Origin: Gracilariopsis chorda
Lineage: Eukaryota > Rhodophyta > Florideophyceae > Gracilariales > Gracilariaceae
Reading direction: 5' to 3'
Length of the DNA stretch: 64,000 bases
Assembly (NCBI GenBank): GCA_003194525.1
Contig: NBIV01000121.1
Span: 1-64,000, forward strand
Positions 10,298-20,180 of the stretch are shown here, one piece after another; the first letter of the stretch is position 1, and every line of letters begins with the position of its first letter. The translations under genes were made by a program, and so were the position numbers. The notes under the pieces are model-generated. The model saw nothing but the letters and a program-made list of their open reading frames with translations. It was not told where the DNA came from and made no database searches.

Positions 10298-11449
10298 TTA
10301 CGGTTGTGGAGGGATGCAGAACTGAATAGCTTCAGGCAGCACTGGGTTGGCGATGGGAACAGGCATGGGATGAATTGTGTGCGCATTGGAGGGTGTAAGC
10401 TGCGGATCATGCAGGAGCAGCACATGGTCGTTCCTTCGAACGCGCGACAATGCGACATACAACTGACCAGCGCAGAAGAACTTGGATCGCACATCCACAA
10501 CCAAGCCATCCAACGTCTTTCCCTGTCCTTTGTGAACGGTAGCTGCAAACGCGAGACGAATGGGAAACTGCCTTCGAATCTTGCGAATATCTGCGAAAGA
10601 AAACTCGAAGTCGATACGATGCAGGAGCTGTCGTTCGAGCACCTGTCTGTTCTCGTCGAATCGAGCCACCTGCATCGTAAATTGACCGACACGCACGACT
10701 ACGAACAGCTTTCCGTTGACCACAGCGGGATGCAGCACGTTCCGAATGACCATAACTGGCACACCAATCTTCAAGTCCAAGTTATGAGGCGGTACTCCAG
10801 TAGGCGCATACTGATACGCAAACTCGGGAACAAAGGTATTGGTGACGTCGGGCTCTGAGTTTGGTACACCGTCAGGTTGTACTGTCGTAGCTGGCGGAAG
10901 AGTGAAGCGTTCACCAGGAAACAGATCCAGCGCTGCCGCATTGTGTTCATCGACCAACTGATTTGTGGAGGCAATGAGCATTTTGCTGAGATCCACATCC
11001 TCCTTGCGTCGTGTTGTGAGCCACTTCCACAGGAATTGGTAGGCGGTTTGCATGCCACCGGTAGATCTGAGTGGTAGTGGAGCGTTGTTGGATATTGTGT
11101 TTCGTGCAATGGAACGCAACAGCGACGCAAATGCCGGATCATTGGCTTGGCGTACCTGTTCCGTGAGGTACAGCACTTGAACCGAGCACAATGTCCACAT
11201 ATCACTCTTCCACGGCAATTCGTTGAGAATGTTTGTGTACACTCGTCTCACATTTCCACTTGGCTCGGCCTCCATGTACACCTGCGGCACCACTGGAAGC
11301 AGTCCGGTTGTAAGGATTGGTCTGCCTTTACTCACACACCGAAGTGTGCTTTCCGTCCCCAAGAGGTACGACACGGCGGCCGCCCCGGACCCTGCACAGC
11401 AAGCTGGTATTACGTCCGGTAAACCCTCAGACTTCCTGATCGCCGTCAA
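10298..11449 (-). CDS. Fused 5'-region/Pif1 helicase C-terminal ORF, unit 6 (open, 383 codons)
   Basis: Subtype B counterpart of the unit 5 frame, with the same length and the same fusion point. It differs at scattered residues: V for L in GLPDVIP, T for P in GTEST, N for D in RQANDP, and K for M in ADIRKIRR. Motifs III, V and VI are intact; Walker A and motif II are missing. The nominal start is TTG and the first ATG opens MEAEPSG. That both subtypes keep the frame open while having diverged in sequence would suit some constraint, but the four broken sister copies argue against a strong one. Confidence 0.6.
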   Translation of the reverse strand: MTAIRKSEGLPDVIPACCAGSGAAAVSYLLGTESTLRCVSKGRPILTTGLLPVVPQVYMEAEPSGNVRRVYTNILNELPWKSDMWTLCSVQVLYLTEQVRQANDPAFASLLRSIARNTISNNAPLPLRSTGGMQTAYQFLWKWLTTRRKEDVDLSKMLIASTNQLVDEHNAAALDLFPGERFTLPPATTVQPDGVPNSEPDVTNTFVPEFAYQYAPTGVPPHNLDLKIGVPVMVIRNVLHPAVVNGKLFVVVRVGQFTMQVARFDENRQVLERQLLHRIDFEFSFADIRKIRRQFPIRLAFAATVHKGQGKTLDGLVVDVRSKFFCAGQLYVALSRVRRNDHVLLLHDPQLTPSNAHTIHPMPVPIANPVLPEAIQFCIPPQP

Positions 11450-11727
11450 ACGACCAGTATACCACAGAGGAGCACCTGACTTTTCCCAGATCCGTGGTAC
11501 TTAGTGGGTTACTCTTGTGGCGACCTGCACACGAGCTCGGCCTTGCCTAGGTCCCAGGCCAGCAAACAGTGCCCAAAGTAGCAAAAGGTTACGACACTGC
11601 GCTATTGGCCAAGCCTGAATGGGATGGAAAATAGTGGTTAGGGTCAGCAAGCGAGATGCATTTGGCACTGCGCCAGTGCAGTATATACGTCTGTTGCAGG
11701 CAAGTCTGCAATGAAACTTCAGTATAC

Positions 11728-11885
11728 ACTGCACTGGCGCAGTGCAATTTGCCACGTGTCGGAATGCGCTGCACTGGCGCAGTGCAATTTGCCACGTGTC
11801 GGAATGCGCTGCACTGGCGCAGTGCAATTTGCCACGTGTCGGAATGCGCTGCACTGGCGCAGTGCAATTTGCCACGTGTCGGAAT
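11728..11885 (-). repeat. 38-bp minisatellite of unit 6 (4 copies)
   Basis: Four near-perfect tandem copies, matching the array in unit 4. Confidence 0.9.
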
Positions 11886-12322
11886 GAACAGGCGGGGTTT
11901 TGCTGCTGAGTGGCTGGCACAACAATTTGATTGTATTGCAAGCCATTCAGCAGCCATTGCACAGTCAACTTGCAGCAGCAGCAGCAAATTAACTGAACGC
12001 TTTGCTGCTGCTGCTGCTGCTGAATTTTTTTAAATGGTAGGGAGGCGTTGCGCCAAATTGCAGTTTTGCATGCTCGTAGAGGGGCATACAGGGCGGTTTA
12101 TTGGCGCACCGCCTCCCATCAATCAAGAACACCCCCCTCATACATGTGTAAATCATTAAGAGTGGGGTGTTGAGACAAGAGGAAGCGGCCTTCGGCCGCG
12201 GGCGGCGCTGCGCGCCGCGGTGGAGGAGTGATAAACAGCGGTGAGGAAAAAAGAGGGTGGAGAAAGCAAAAGCAGAAAAGCAAGTAGTTTAATTCAATGA
12301 AAAAAGAATGCAAGAGATATGA

Positions 12323-13777
12323 TTACGGTTGTGGAGGGATGCAGAACTGAATGGCTTCAGGCAGCACTGGGTTGGCGATGGGAACAGGCATGAGATGAAT
12401 TGTGTGCGCATTCGAGGGTGTAAGCTGCGGATCATGCAGGAGCAGCACATGGTCGTTCCTTCGAACGCGCGACAATGCGACATACAACTGACCAGCGCAG
12501 AAGAAGTTGGATCGCACATCCACAACCAAGCCATCCAACGTCTTTCCCTGTCCTTTGTGAACGGTAGCTGCAAACGCGAGACGAATGGGAAACTGCCTTC
12601 GAATCATGCGAATATCTGCGAAAGAAAACTCGAAGTCGATACGATGCAGGAGCTGTCGTTCGAGCACCTGTCTGTTCTCGTCGAATCGAGCCACCTGCAT
12701 CGTAAATTGATCGACACGCACGACTACGAACAGCTTTCCGTTGACCACAGCGGGATGCAGCACGTTCCGAATGACCATAACTGGCACACCAATCTTCAAG
12801 TCCAAGTTATGAGGCGGTACTACAGTAGGCGCATACTGATATGCAAACTCGGGGACGATAGAACTGGCAAAGTCAGACTCTGGGTTCTGTCCACGAACAG
12901 GTTGCACGGTTGTCGCTGACGGAAGAGTGAAGCGCTCACCAGGAAACAGATCTAGCGCTGCCGCATTATGTTCGTCGACCAACTGATTTGTGGAGGCAAT
13001 GAGCATTTTGCTGAGATCCACATCCTCCTTGCGTCGTGTTGTGAGCCACTTCCACAGGAATTGGTAGGCGGTTTGCATGCCACCGGTAGATCTGAGTGGT
13101 AGTGGAGCGTTGTCGGATATTGTGTTTCGTGCAATGGAACGTAACAGCGACGCAAATGCCGGATCATCCGCTTGGCGTACTTGTTCCGTGAGATACAGCA
13201 CTTGAACCGAGCACAATGTCCACAGATCACTCTTCCACGGCAATTCGTTGAGAATGTTTGTGTACACTCGTCTCACATTTCCACTTGGCTCGGCCTCCAT
13301 GTACACCTGCGGCACCACTGGAAGCAGCTGGGAGTAGTCGCCGGATAGAACGATGGTCAAGCCCCCAAACGGAGGTGGGTTTTCCATTCCACTGCAGCGA
13401 AGATCTTTGAGCAACGCATCCATGAGTTCGAAGAGCTTTCTTGAGAGCATGGACGCCTCATCCAAGACGAGCAGTTGTATTTCGCGTAGCAGTTCTGCAC
13501 GTTGAGATCGGGGACCGTACTTTGACAAAGTGGCTGTAGTGTTGCTTGTGCTGTCCCTATCAGCTACACCCAGTCCGTACTGACACAGTGCAATTTGCCA
13601 CGTGTTGGAATGCACTGCACTGGCGCAGTGCAATTTGCCACGTGTTGGAATGTACTGCACTGGGGCAGTGCAATTTGCCACGTGTCGGAATGAACCGCTG
13701 GGTTTCTGCTGCTGAGTGGCTGGCACTACAATTTGATTGTATTGCAAGCCATTCAGCAGCCATTGCACAGTCAACAT
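12323..13777 (-). CDS. Minisatellite-fused Pif1 helicase fragment, unit 7 (open, 484 codons)
   Basis: Open 484-codon frame with a real ATG at 13777. Residues 1-67 are translated from the 5' region and minisatellite (repeated HSDTW/TRGKLHCASA-like peptides). Residues from about 69 on are Pif1-type helicase: motif II DEASM at 106-110, motif III GDYSQLLPV at 146-154, motif V VHKGQGKT at 406-413 and motif [12 protein letters not shown] at 431-440. Walker A, which would lie just upstream, has been deleted, so a working ATPase is unlikely. The deletion joined the repeat to the helicase in frame. Unit 8 has the same frame. Confidence 0.65.
   Translation of the reverse strand: MLTVQWLLNGLQYNQIVVPATQQQKPSGSFRHVANCTAPVQYIPTRGKLHCASAVHSNTWQIALCQYGLGVADRDSTSNTTATLSKYGPRSQRAELLREIQLLVLDEASMLSRKLFELMDALLKDLRCSGMENPPPFGGLTIVLSGDYSQLLPVVPQVYMEAEPSGNVRRVYTNILNELPWKSDLWTLCSVQVLYLTEQVRQADDPAFASLLRSIARNTISDNAPLPLRSTGGMQTAYQFLWKWLTTRRKEDVDLSKMLIASTNQLVDEHNAAALDLFPGERFTLPSATTVQPVRGQNPESDFASSIVPEFAYQYAPTVVPPHNLDLKIGVPVMVIRNVLHPAVVNGKLFVVVRVDQFTMQVARFDENRQVLERQLLHRIDFEFSFADIRMIRRQFPIRLAFAATVHKGQGKTLDGLVVDVRSNFFCAGQLYVALSRVRRNDHVLLLHDPQLTPSNAHTIHLMPVPIANPVLPEAIQFCIPPQP
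13580..13691 (-). repeat. 38-bp minisatellite of unit 7 (3 copies, coding)
   Basis: Three copies with GTGTTGGAAT or GTGTCGGAAT ends. Here the repeat lies inside the 484-codon frame. Confidence 0.85.
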
Positions 13778-14124
13778 GCAGCAGCAGCAGCTAATTAACT
13801 GAACGCTTTGCTGCTGCTGCTGCTGCTGCTGAATTTTTTAAATGGTAGGGAGGCGTTGCGCCAAATGGGCGATTTGGATGGGCAGACGGGGGCGTGCAAG
13901 AGGATTTTGTGGCGCAACGCCTCCATTCAATCAAGAACACCCCCCTCATAGAGGAACAAATCATTATAATGGAGAGACAAGAGGAAGCGGCCTTCGGCCG
14001 CGGGCGGCGCTGCGCGCCGCGGTGGAGGAGTGATAAACAGCGGTGAGGAAAAAAGAGGGTGGAGAAAGCAAAAGCAGAAAAGCAAGTAGTTTAATTCAAT
14101 GAAAAAAGAATGCAAGAGATATGA

Positions 14125-15579
14125 TTACGGTTGTGGAGGGATGCAGAACTGAATGGCTTCAGGCAGCACTGGGTTGGCGATGGGAACAGGCATGAGATGA
14201 ATTGTGTGCGCATTCGAGGGTGTAAGCTGCGGATCATGCAGGAGCAGCACATGGTCGTTCCTTCGAACGCGCGACAATGCGACATACAACTGACCAGCGC
14301 AGAAGAACTTGGATCGCACATCCACAACCAAGCCATCCAACGTCTTTCCCTGTCCTTTGTGAACGGTAGCTGCAAACGCGAGACGAATGGGAAACTGCCT
14401 TCGAATCATGCGAATATCTGCGAAAGAAAACTCGAAGTCGATACGATGCAGGAGCTGTCGTTCGAGCACCTGTCTGTTCTCGTCGAATCGAGCCACCTGC
14501 ATCGTAAATTGATCGACACGCACGACTACGAACAGCTTTCCGTTGACCACAGCGGGATGCAGCACGTTCCGAATGACCATAACTGGCACACCAATCTTCA
14601 AGTCCAAGTTATGAGGCGGTACTACAGTAGGCGCATACTGATATGCAAACTCGGGGACGATAGAACTGGCAAAGTCAGACTCTGGGTTCTGTCCACGAAC
14701 AGGTTGCACGGTTGTCGCTGACGGAAGAGTGAAGCGCTCACCAGGAAACAGATCCAGCGCTGCCGCATTATGTTCGTCGACCAACTGATTTGTGGAGGCA
14801 ATGAGCATTTTGCTGAGATCCACATCCTCCTTGCGTCGTGTTGTGAGCCACTTCCACAGGAATTGGTAGGCGGTTTGCATGCCACCGGTAGATCTGAGTG
14901 GTAGTGGAGCGTTGTCGGATATTGTGTTTCGTGCAATGGAACGTAACAGCGACGCAAATGCCGGATCATCCGCTTGGCGTACTTGTTCCGTGAGATACAG
15001 CACTTGAACCGAGCACAATGTCCACAGATCACTCTTCCACGGCAATTCGTTGAGAATGTTTGTGTACACTCGTCTCACATTTCCACTTGGCTCGGCCTCC
15101 ATGTACACCTGCGGCACCACTGGAAGCAGCTGGGAGTAGTCGCCGGATAGAACGATGGTCAAGCCCCCAAACGGAGGTGGGTTTTCCATTCCACTGCAGC
15201 GAAGATCTTTGAGCAACGCATCCATGAGTTCGAAGAGCTTTCTTGAGAGCATGGACGCCTCATCCAAGACGAGCAGTTGTATTTCGCGTAGCAGTTCTGC
15301 ACGTTGAGATCGGGGACCGTACTTTGACAAAGTGGCTGTAGTGTTGCTTGTGCTGTCCCTATCAGCTACACCCAGTCCGTACTGACACAGTGCAATTTGC
15401 CACGTGTTGGAATGCACTGCACTGGCGCAGTGCAATTTGCCACGTGTTGGAATGTACTGCACTGGGGCAGTGCAATTTGCCACGTGTCGGAATGAACCGC
15501 TGGGTTTCTGCTGCTGAGTGGCTGGCACTACAATTTGATTGTATTGCAAGCCATTCAGCAGCCATTGCACAGTCAACAT
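14125..15579 (-). CDS. Minisatellite-fused Pif1 helicase fragment, unit 8 (open, 484 codons)
   Basis: Same 484-codon ATG-initiated frame as unit 7, with motif II DEASM, motif III GDYSQLLPV, motif V and motif VI at the same positions. It differs from unit 7 by K for N in VRSKFF. That K is shared with subtype B units 4 and 6, which suggests sequence exchange between units. Walker A is absent, so helicase activity is not expected. Confidence 0.65.
   Translation of the reverse strand: MLTVQWLLNGLQYNQIVVPATQQQKPSGSFRHVANCTAPVQYIPTRGKLHCASAVHSNTWQIALCQYGLGVADRDSTSNTTATLSKYGPRSQRAELLREIQLLVLDEASMLSRKLFELMDALLKDLRCSGMENPPPFGGLTIVLSGDYSQLLPVVPQVYMEAEPSGNVRRVYTNILNELPWKSDLWTLCSVQVLYLTEQVRQADDPAFASLLRSIARNTISDNAPLPLRSTGGMQTAYQFLWKWLTTRRKEDVDLSKMLIASTNQLVDEHNAAALDLFPGERFTLPSATTVQPVRGQNPESDFASSIVPEFAYQYAPTVVPPHNLDLKIGVPVMVIRNVLHPAVVNGKLFVVVRVDQFTMQVARFDENRQVLERQLLHRIDFEFSFADIRMIRRQFPIRLAFAATVHKGQGKTLDGLVVDVRSKFFCAGQLYVALSRVRRNDHVLLLHDPQLTPSNAHTIHLMPVPIANPVLPEAIQFCIPPQP
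15381..15493 (-). repeat. 38-bp minisatellite of unit 8 (3 copies, coding)
   Basis: Matches the unit 7 repeat copy for copy. Confidence 0.85.
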
Positions 15580-15778
15580 GCAGCAGCAGCAGCTAATTAA
15601 CTGAACGCTTTGCTGCTGCTGCTGCTGCTGCTGAATTTTTTAAATGGTAGGGAGGCGTTGCGCCAAATGGGCGATTTGGATGGGCAGACGGGGGCGTGCA
15701 AGAGGATTTTGTGGCGCAACGCCTCCATTCAATCAAGAACACCCCCTCATAGAGGAACAAATCATTATAATGGAGAGA

Positions 15779-16248
15779 CAAGTGGAAACGGCCTTCGGCC
15801 GTGGGCGGCGTTGCGCGCCGCGTTGGTTTTGTAGCTTTTTGTATTTCGTAGCGTTCGGAGGCTCTCCGAGCACTTTGCTCGCTTGCGCTCGCAATAGCGC
15901 TCGTAGAACCACGGGGCGCCGCGGCGCCTAGAGTATGTGGAGCCGTTAGGGTTTTTGTTTAGGTGCCTAAATTGACTGCAGTGCCAGCCAATGATGAGAA
16001 AGCGTGACACGTTGCTTTGTGTAACTGGGTGGCACTGCAGTCATTATGGGAGTGCCAGCCAATAAGCAGGAAGCTTTGCTGCTGCTGCTGCTGCTGAATT
16101 TTTTAAATGGTAGGGAGGCGTTGCGCCAAATGGCAGTTTTGCATGCGCGTAGAGGGGCATACAGAGCGGTTAATTGGCGCACCGCCTCCTATCAATCAAC
16201 AACACCCCCCTTATACATGTGTAAATCATTAAGAGTGGGGTGTTGAGA
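15779..16248 (-). mobile_element. 470-bp mini-Helitron capping the array
   Basis: Most upstream unit in the minus-strand reading. Its 5' terminus TCTCAACACC is at 16248, preceded by A in the flank (A|TC), and its 3' end lies at 15779 after the paired GC hairpins (about 15790-15823). The helicase and minisatellite are gone. Between the ends are the CTG run, the subterminal inverted repeat and about 150 bp (15835-15990) not seen in other units, containing the palindrome GGCGCCGCGGCGCC at 15915-15928. Length and structure are those of a non-autonomous Helitron. Confidence 0.8.
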
Positions 16249-19200
16249 TAGTGGAGAGATTCAATCAGGGTGGACAGCTATTCCACCTGATATGCATTTA
16301 TCGATCCATATGTGAGTGATAGCTGTAGCTAGCTATCTCGACATTTTAATGCTTTTTATACAGGCGCTTCTACGCTCTTAGAAATATTTCATGCTACGTG
16401 TCTAAAGTTGATGAAGGTTTCGAACATACCAAGTATTCTGACGTTGTTCTGGAGCTACACAAGGTGTTGGAAGATTTCAAACATTTTCAATGACCTCCAC
16501 GTCCATCTTCTAGTCGTTTTTGTACTTTGGATGGTATTGGTCTTCGTATCAGAAGCCTAGAAAGATATGTGTACCGTGCGACTTCCTTTTTTCGCAAAGG
16601 TTTCTAAGATCTACTTAGTCAGGGCTTAGTGGAGGGATCTTATCCCTTCCTGAGCTACTCAGCGAGATACGTACACATGACGGTCTAGCATATGCTGTAT
16701 CAGGCTTGGGTGAGTTTCTAAATCCAGACTCGCTACTTAGGGAGGATTGAAGTGTAAAAGATGAAGCATATACATATATCGACAGGTTGATCACATCGAT
16801 ACCCCCTTCAAATGTTGTAGATCCCTTCGAAGATAGGTTAAAATTCTGTTTATCTTCGCTAAGAGTTCATGTAGAATAGGCTTTCGGTATGTTGGTTGCC
16901 TGGTGGAGAACTTTACGAAACTAATTGCAGTTCTCGGTGCCCGCCTAATTTCGTGTTATTTTTCTATGCATTAATCTGCATAAGTTTTGTTTCGAGAATG
17001 GAGAACAGATTATGCAGCCCGTATGGTGCGACGAAATTGCACAAAGAGAGATAGAGATGCAAGAACTGTGCAAAATATGGATGCAAGATAATCTTCTTCG
17101 ACTCTTTCCGTTAGGAGATCCGAGATCTCGCAGTGTTGTATCAGAAAAAAGAGAGGAGCTTGAACCCATATTCCGCCGTAAGGTTCTTTGGCGGCCTATA
17201 TTATATGGAGTTTCTCGTGATCGTTTTGACTAGAACGCAGTATGTCACGTTGATGCATTCATGCGAAATAGCTGTCACTAGCTGCGTACGCATCATGAAC
17301 CGGTCTCCTCTTTGGTCATCACTGTGCCGGACACTGTACTAGGACTCCACTGAAAGGCAGTATTTCACGGCGTCGCACACCTCCTTTCCCTCCGACATGA
17401 GCGCATATACGTTTCTCTTCCTACAGAACCACAGAAAGTAACTACTCCGCAACTTCTTATTCTTAGCTCTGATAGATACATAAACTGAACTATGATGATG
17501 CTCATTTGCTGCTTTCCGCTCGCAACGAATGCGCTCTTACAAGTTATTTCTCCCCAAACCGCATCTACAGCAACTTTTGTACGACAGATTCTTCGGCATG
17601 GTTCACACAAGCTTGTGTGTATCCTTCGATTTAACACTTGTTACTAACAGGTACAAAACTTCTGTCTAGTCTAATCGACCCGAGCCAATCCCAGGTTTAA
17701 TCTTCGATGTGGTGTCGATCGCAACGATTCTAAAAAACACAAAGCGCATAGGCTCAAGAACAAAATATTGATGGATTTGAGTAGGAATATCAAGACTGTA
17801 GCAATGAGAAAATGAACAATTTATCATAGATTATTCTCGAGAGTATGAAAATGAGGACTTGGTACCTCGTCTACTACGTCCAAGGAATGCCCAATTCGAT
17901 GAACTTAAGCGCATGAAGAAGAAAAACGCTATTTGCCTGTCTCTACGACGGTCTCGAGTAGGCTGAGAAAGATTTCAAACAATTGAAAGAAGAGGAGAAC
18001 CAAATTGACTGGCGTCATAAGCTAAAGAGGCTTCGAAAAGATGCGGCGGACGAAGGATAAATTGCTATCAATGGTTACGTTTGCAATGGATATCAATGTA
18101 CACCAGATATCCGACGCAGACAAGGACCGTCTAGCTATGTGCAGTACAGAAAAGGTCTCCTATCAAAAGCAACTCTTGACTTGGGTTCCCATAGTGTTCT
18201 CAGAAGACGGCACTTCAGTTGGATGATGGTATAGCCCACGCGCCGGTTCTTTGTCAGATGTCGCCTATGATATGGGACGTGGGCGGAAGAAAGTCTACAA
18301 TTGTATCTATGGAGGCCACCCTGGTACAGGCAAAGTGCTCTGTTTTGGTCTGTCTCATAACAAACGATTTACAGAGGATGAATAAGGAGGTGCAGAGACG
18401 AAAGCGGTAACTATCGGAAACAAAACGATTCAGGGGTTGAAGACTTCTGCGGGACCTGAACCTACTGTGTATCATATGTAGCACAGTGAATGCAGTGTAG
18501 GCACTGATTTGTAGATTTGGCTACTGCATAGTAGTATTGCGGGTTGTTGTGGCTCCTAGAAAAACCATGCGCTACAAGGAACTAGTGAATACAAGTTCGT
18601 AAGCGATAAGAATAAGGTGCGTGGTGGGAGTTTTCAGTGGCAGACTATTACATAAACACGTATCTAAATGAGTCTGGCAGCTGTGAGTCGTGAAAACAAC
18701 GTTGCAGCCCATCGAACTGGTCTTCCCACTGAAAAAGACGTCGATACTTATGACACAGCAGTTGAGTTAGCCAACAAGATTGAAGTTCAAGAGTACCCTA
18801 TCATATCCCGGGACGGAATGAAGGCAGAAGAAGGAGACTTGGGCACTACGATGAAGCCAACTCCACGAAAATGGATTTGACATGCAATAAATTACTGAGG
18901 CATATATACATAATAGAAGAAAAGGACCGGTCAGACGAGACTAAATGAGTCCATTAAGGAGGACAATTGCTGCTTCTTTACTTGTAAAGCGCGAATTCCT
19001 AAATGATTTGTTGGAGAACTTCTTTGGCACAGAAGAGATTGATTGCTCCAATGCGTCAGTTAGATATATGAGGCCCATCAGAAGACTCGCCATACGATAC
19101 TTAGATCGGTGGATCCAACGTCCTGGCTATGAAAGAGAAGACCGGCATGCTTCCACCAGTTCATACATACTGAGACTCTACTCCCCATATCGACTTAACT

Positions 19201-19844
19201 GCCCAAAGGGCCATTGGAATTAGTCGCTGGACTGGTATATGAGCAGACAGTCACTTGTATTCAATCAGGACAAAGCTAGTGCTCTCGGATAATTTCGTTG
19301 TCAAAGCGTGTAAGGCCAGAAGTCATCAACTACTTTAGAGAGCTTATCGGGACTATGGTCTGGGAATCGGCGTTGGTCGGTGATGTACGGGCGCGATGGA
19401 ATAGCCGAAACTGAACGCTGGGGGTGTAAAGATAGCGGGAAGTTACTCTGTCGGACACGCACGTGGTTTCAGGAAGAAGGAATTAGTCTGACATGGTGAT
19501 GGTTTGGAGAGAATCGGGAGAGGTAGTTTGGTGGGGCGGGTGGGAGGCGTTGGTGTTAGGGGTGTGGGGGATGTTGTAAGTTTTATTGGTTGTGCTGTAC
19601 GTTATAGATTGGTTACAGGATGTTTAAAGACTTCCCAAGGTTACTCATGTGCCGGTAGTAGTAGTAGCCGCCGAACCTCAACATACTCTCCATGCATTGC
19701 CAGTTAATTACCAACGCTCGGGGGCTCCATTGCTACTCTGTTCCATAATCACTCTTGGCGATGCAGCCCTCATTGGTTTGCAGGCCGTTTGCGAGCATTA
19801 GCGAGCAAAAGCAGCCTGCGGATCACCCAAATTCACCCCTATGC
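16249..19844. other. 3.6-kb stretch without a recognisable gene
   Basis: Only short open frames occur here (longest about 90 codons, at 18945-19223), none with a motif I recognise. Frames at 17870-18470 and 18600-19230 give mildly protein-like text across several frames and may be an old decayed element, but I cannot name it. Confidence 0.6.
19533..19570 (+). other. G-run cluster, possible G-quadruplex
   Basis: Five runs of three or more G (GGGG, GGG, GGG, GGGG, GGGGG) on the plus strand within 38 bases. The spacing between the third and fourth runs is long, so folding is uncertain. Confidence 0.4.
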
Positions 19845-19888
19845 AGCGGCGCGCAGCGCCGCCCGCGGTCGAACGCCGCCTCTACGTG
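19845..19888 (+). mobile_element. Helitron 3' end relic, head-to-tail with the next copy
   Basis: The GC hairpin GCGGCGCgcaGCGCCGC followed by CCCGCGGTCGAACGCCGC and CTCTACGTG matches the 3' ends of the array units. It ends exactly where the next element's TCTCTC 5' start begins (19889). The body of this upstream copy cannot be recognised, so it is a fragment. Confidence 0.7.
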
Positions 19889-20147
19889 TCTCTCTATTCT
19901 ATAGATTTACAAGCGTATGAGAGCCTAAATATTTATTGAAAGGAGGCGGTGCGCCAATAAACATGCCAGCATTCCCTCTTCAGCACATGCATAAACCTCT
20001 TTTGGCGCGACTCTTCCCTACTGTTCTAAAAATTCACTACAAGCACCAGCACCAGCAACAGCAGCAAAGCTCAAATGTTTTTGGCTGCAGCTTTTTGTGG
20101 ACTGCCAGTGCTGCACAGTAACTGCCACTATAGTAAAGGACTGTAGT

Positions 20148-20180
20148 GCTGGCACTACAGTCATTTACTGTAGTGCCAGC
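20148..20180. repeat. 14-bp perfect inverted repeat, 5-nt loop
   Basis: GCTGGCACTACAGT, loop CATTT, then its exact complement. It is the counterpart of the GTGGCACT/AGTGCCA inverted repeats in the partial unit (24-61) and mini-unit (about 16025-16060), so it is a conserved part of the element's 5' region. Confidence 0.85.

Larger units (their letters stand above)
10151..12175 (-). mobile_element. Helitron array unit 6 (subtype B, 2025 bp)
   Basis: 5' terminus at 12175, 3' terminus at 10151. Subtype B, same length as unit 4. Minisatellite at 11728-11885 (4 copies). Open helicase-fragment frame. Confidence 0.87.
12176..13977 (-). mobile_element. Helitron array unit 7 (subtype C, 1802 bp)
   Basis: 5' terminus at 13977, 3' terminus at 12176. 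It differs from subtypes A and B in the internal deletion: the minisatellite (13580-13691) is joined directly to the helicase upstream of motif II, so the 5'-derived CCAGSG segment is absent and more helicase is kept. The C-terminal helicase is of the A (M/D) type, with a private block around 12850-12920. Confidence 0.87.
13978..15778 (-). mobile_element. Helitron array unit 8 (subtype C, 1801 bp)
   Basis: 5' terminus at 15778, 3' terminus at 13978. Nearly identical to unit 7 (length differs by 1 bp), so units 7 and 8 look like a recent tandem duplication. Minisatellite at 15381-15493. Confidence 0.87.

Noticed and set aside
1821-15493. 38-bp repeats as a CRISPR array
   Set aside because: Copies are directly tandem with no unique spacers, and the setting is a eukaryotic transposon.
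18041-19223. Several frames of 60-92 codons as genes
   Set aside because: No motif, no consistent codon pattern, many stops around them.
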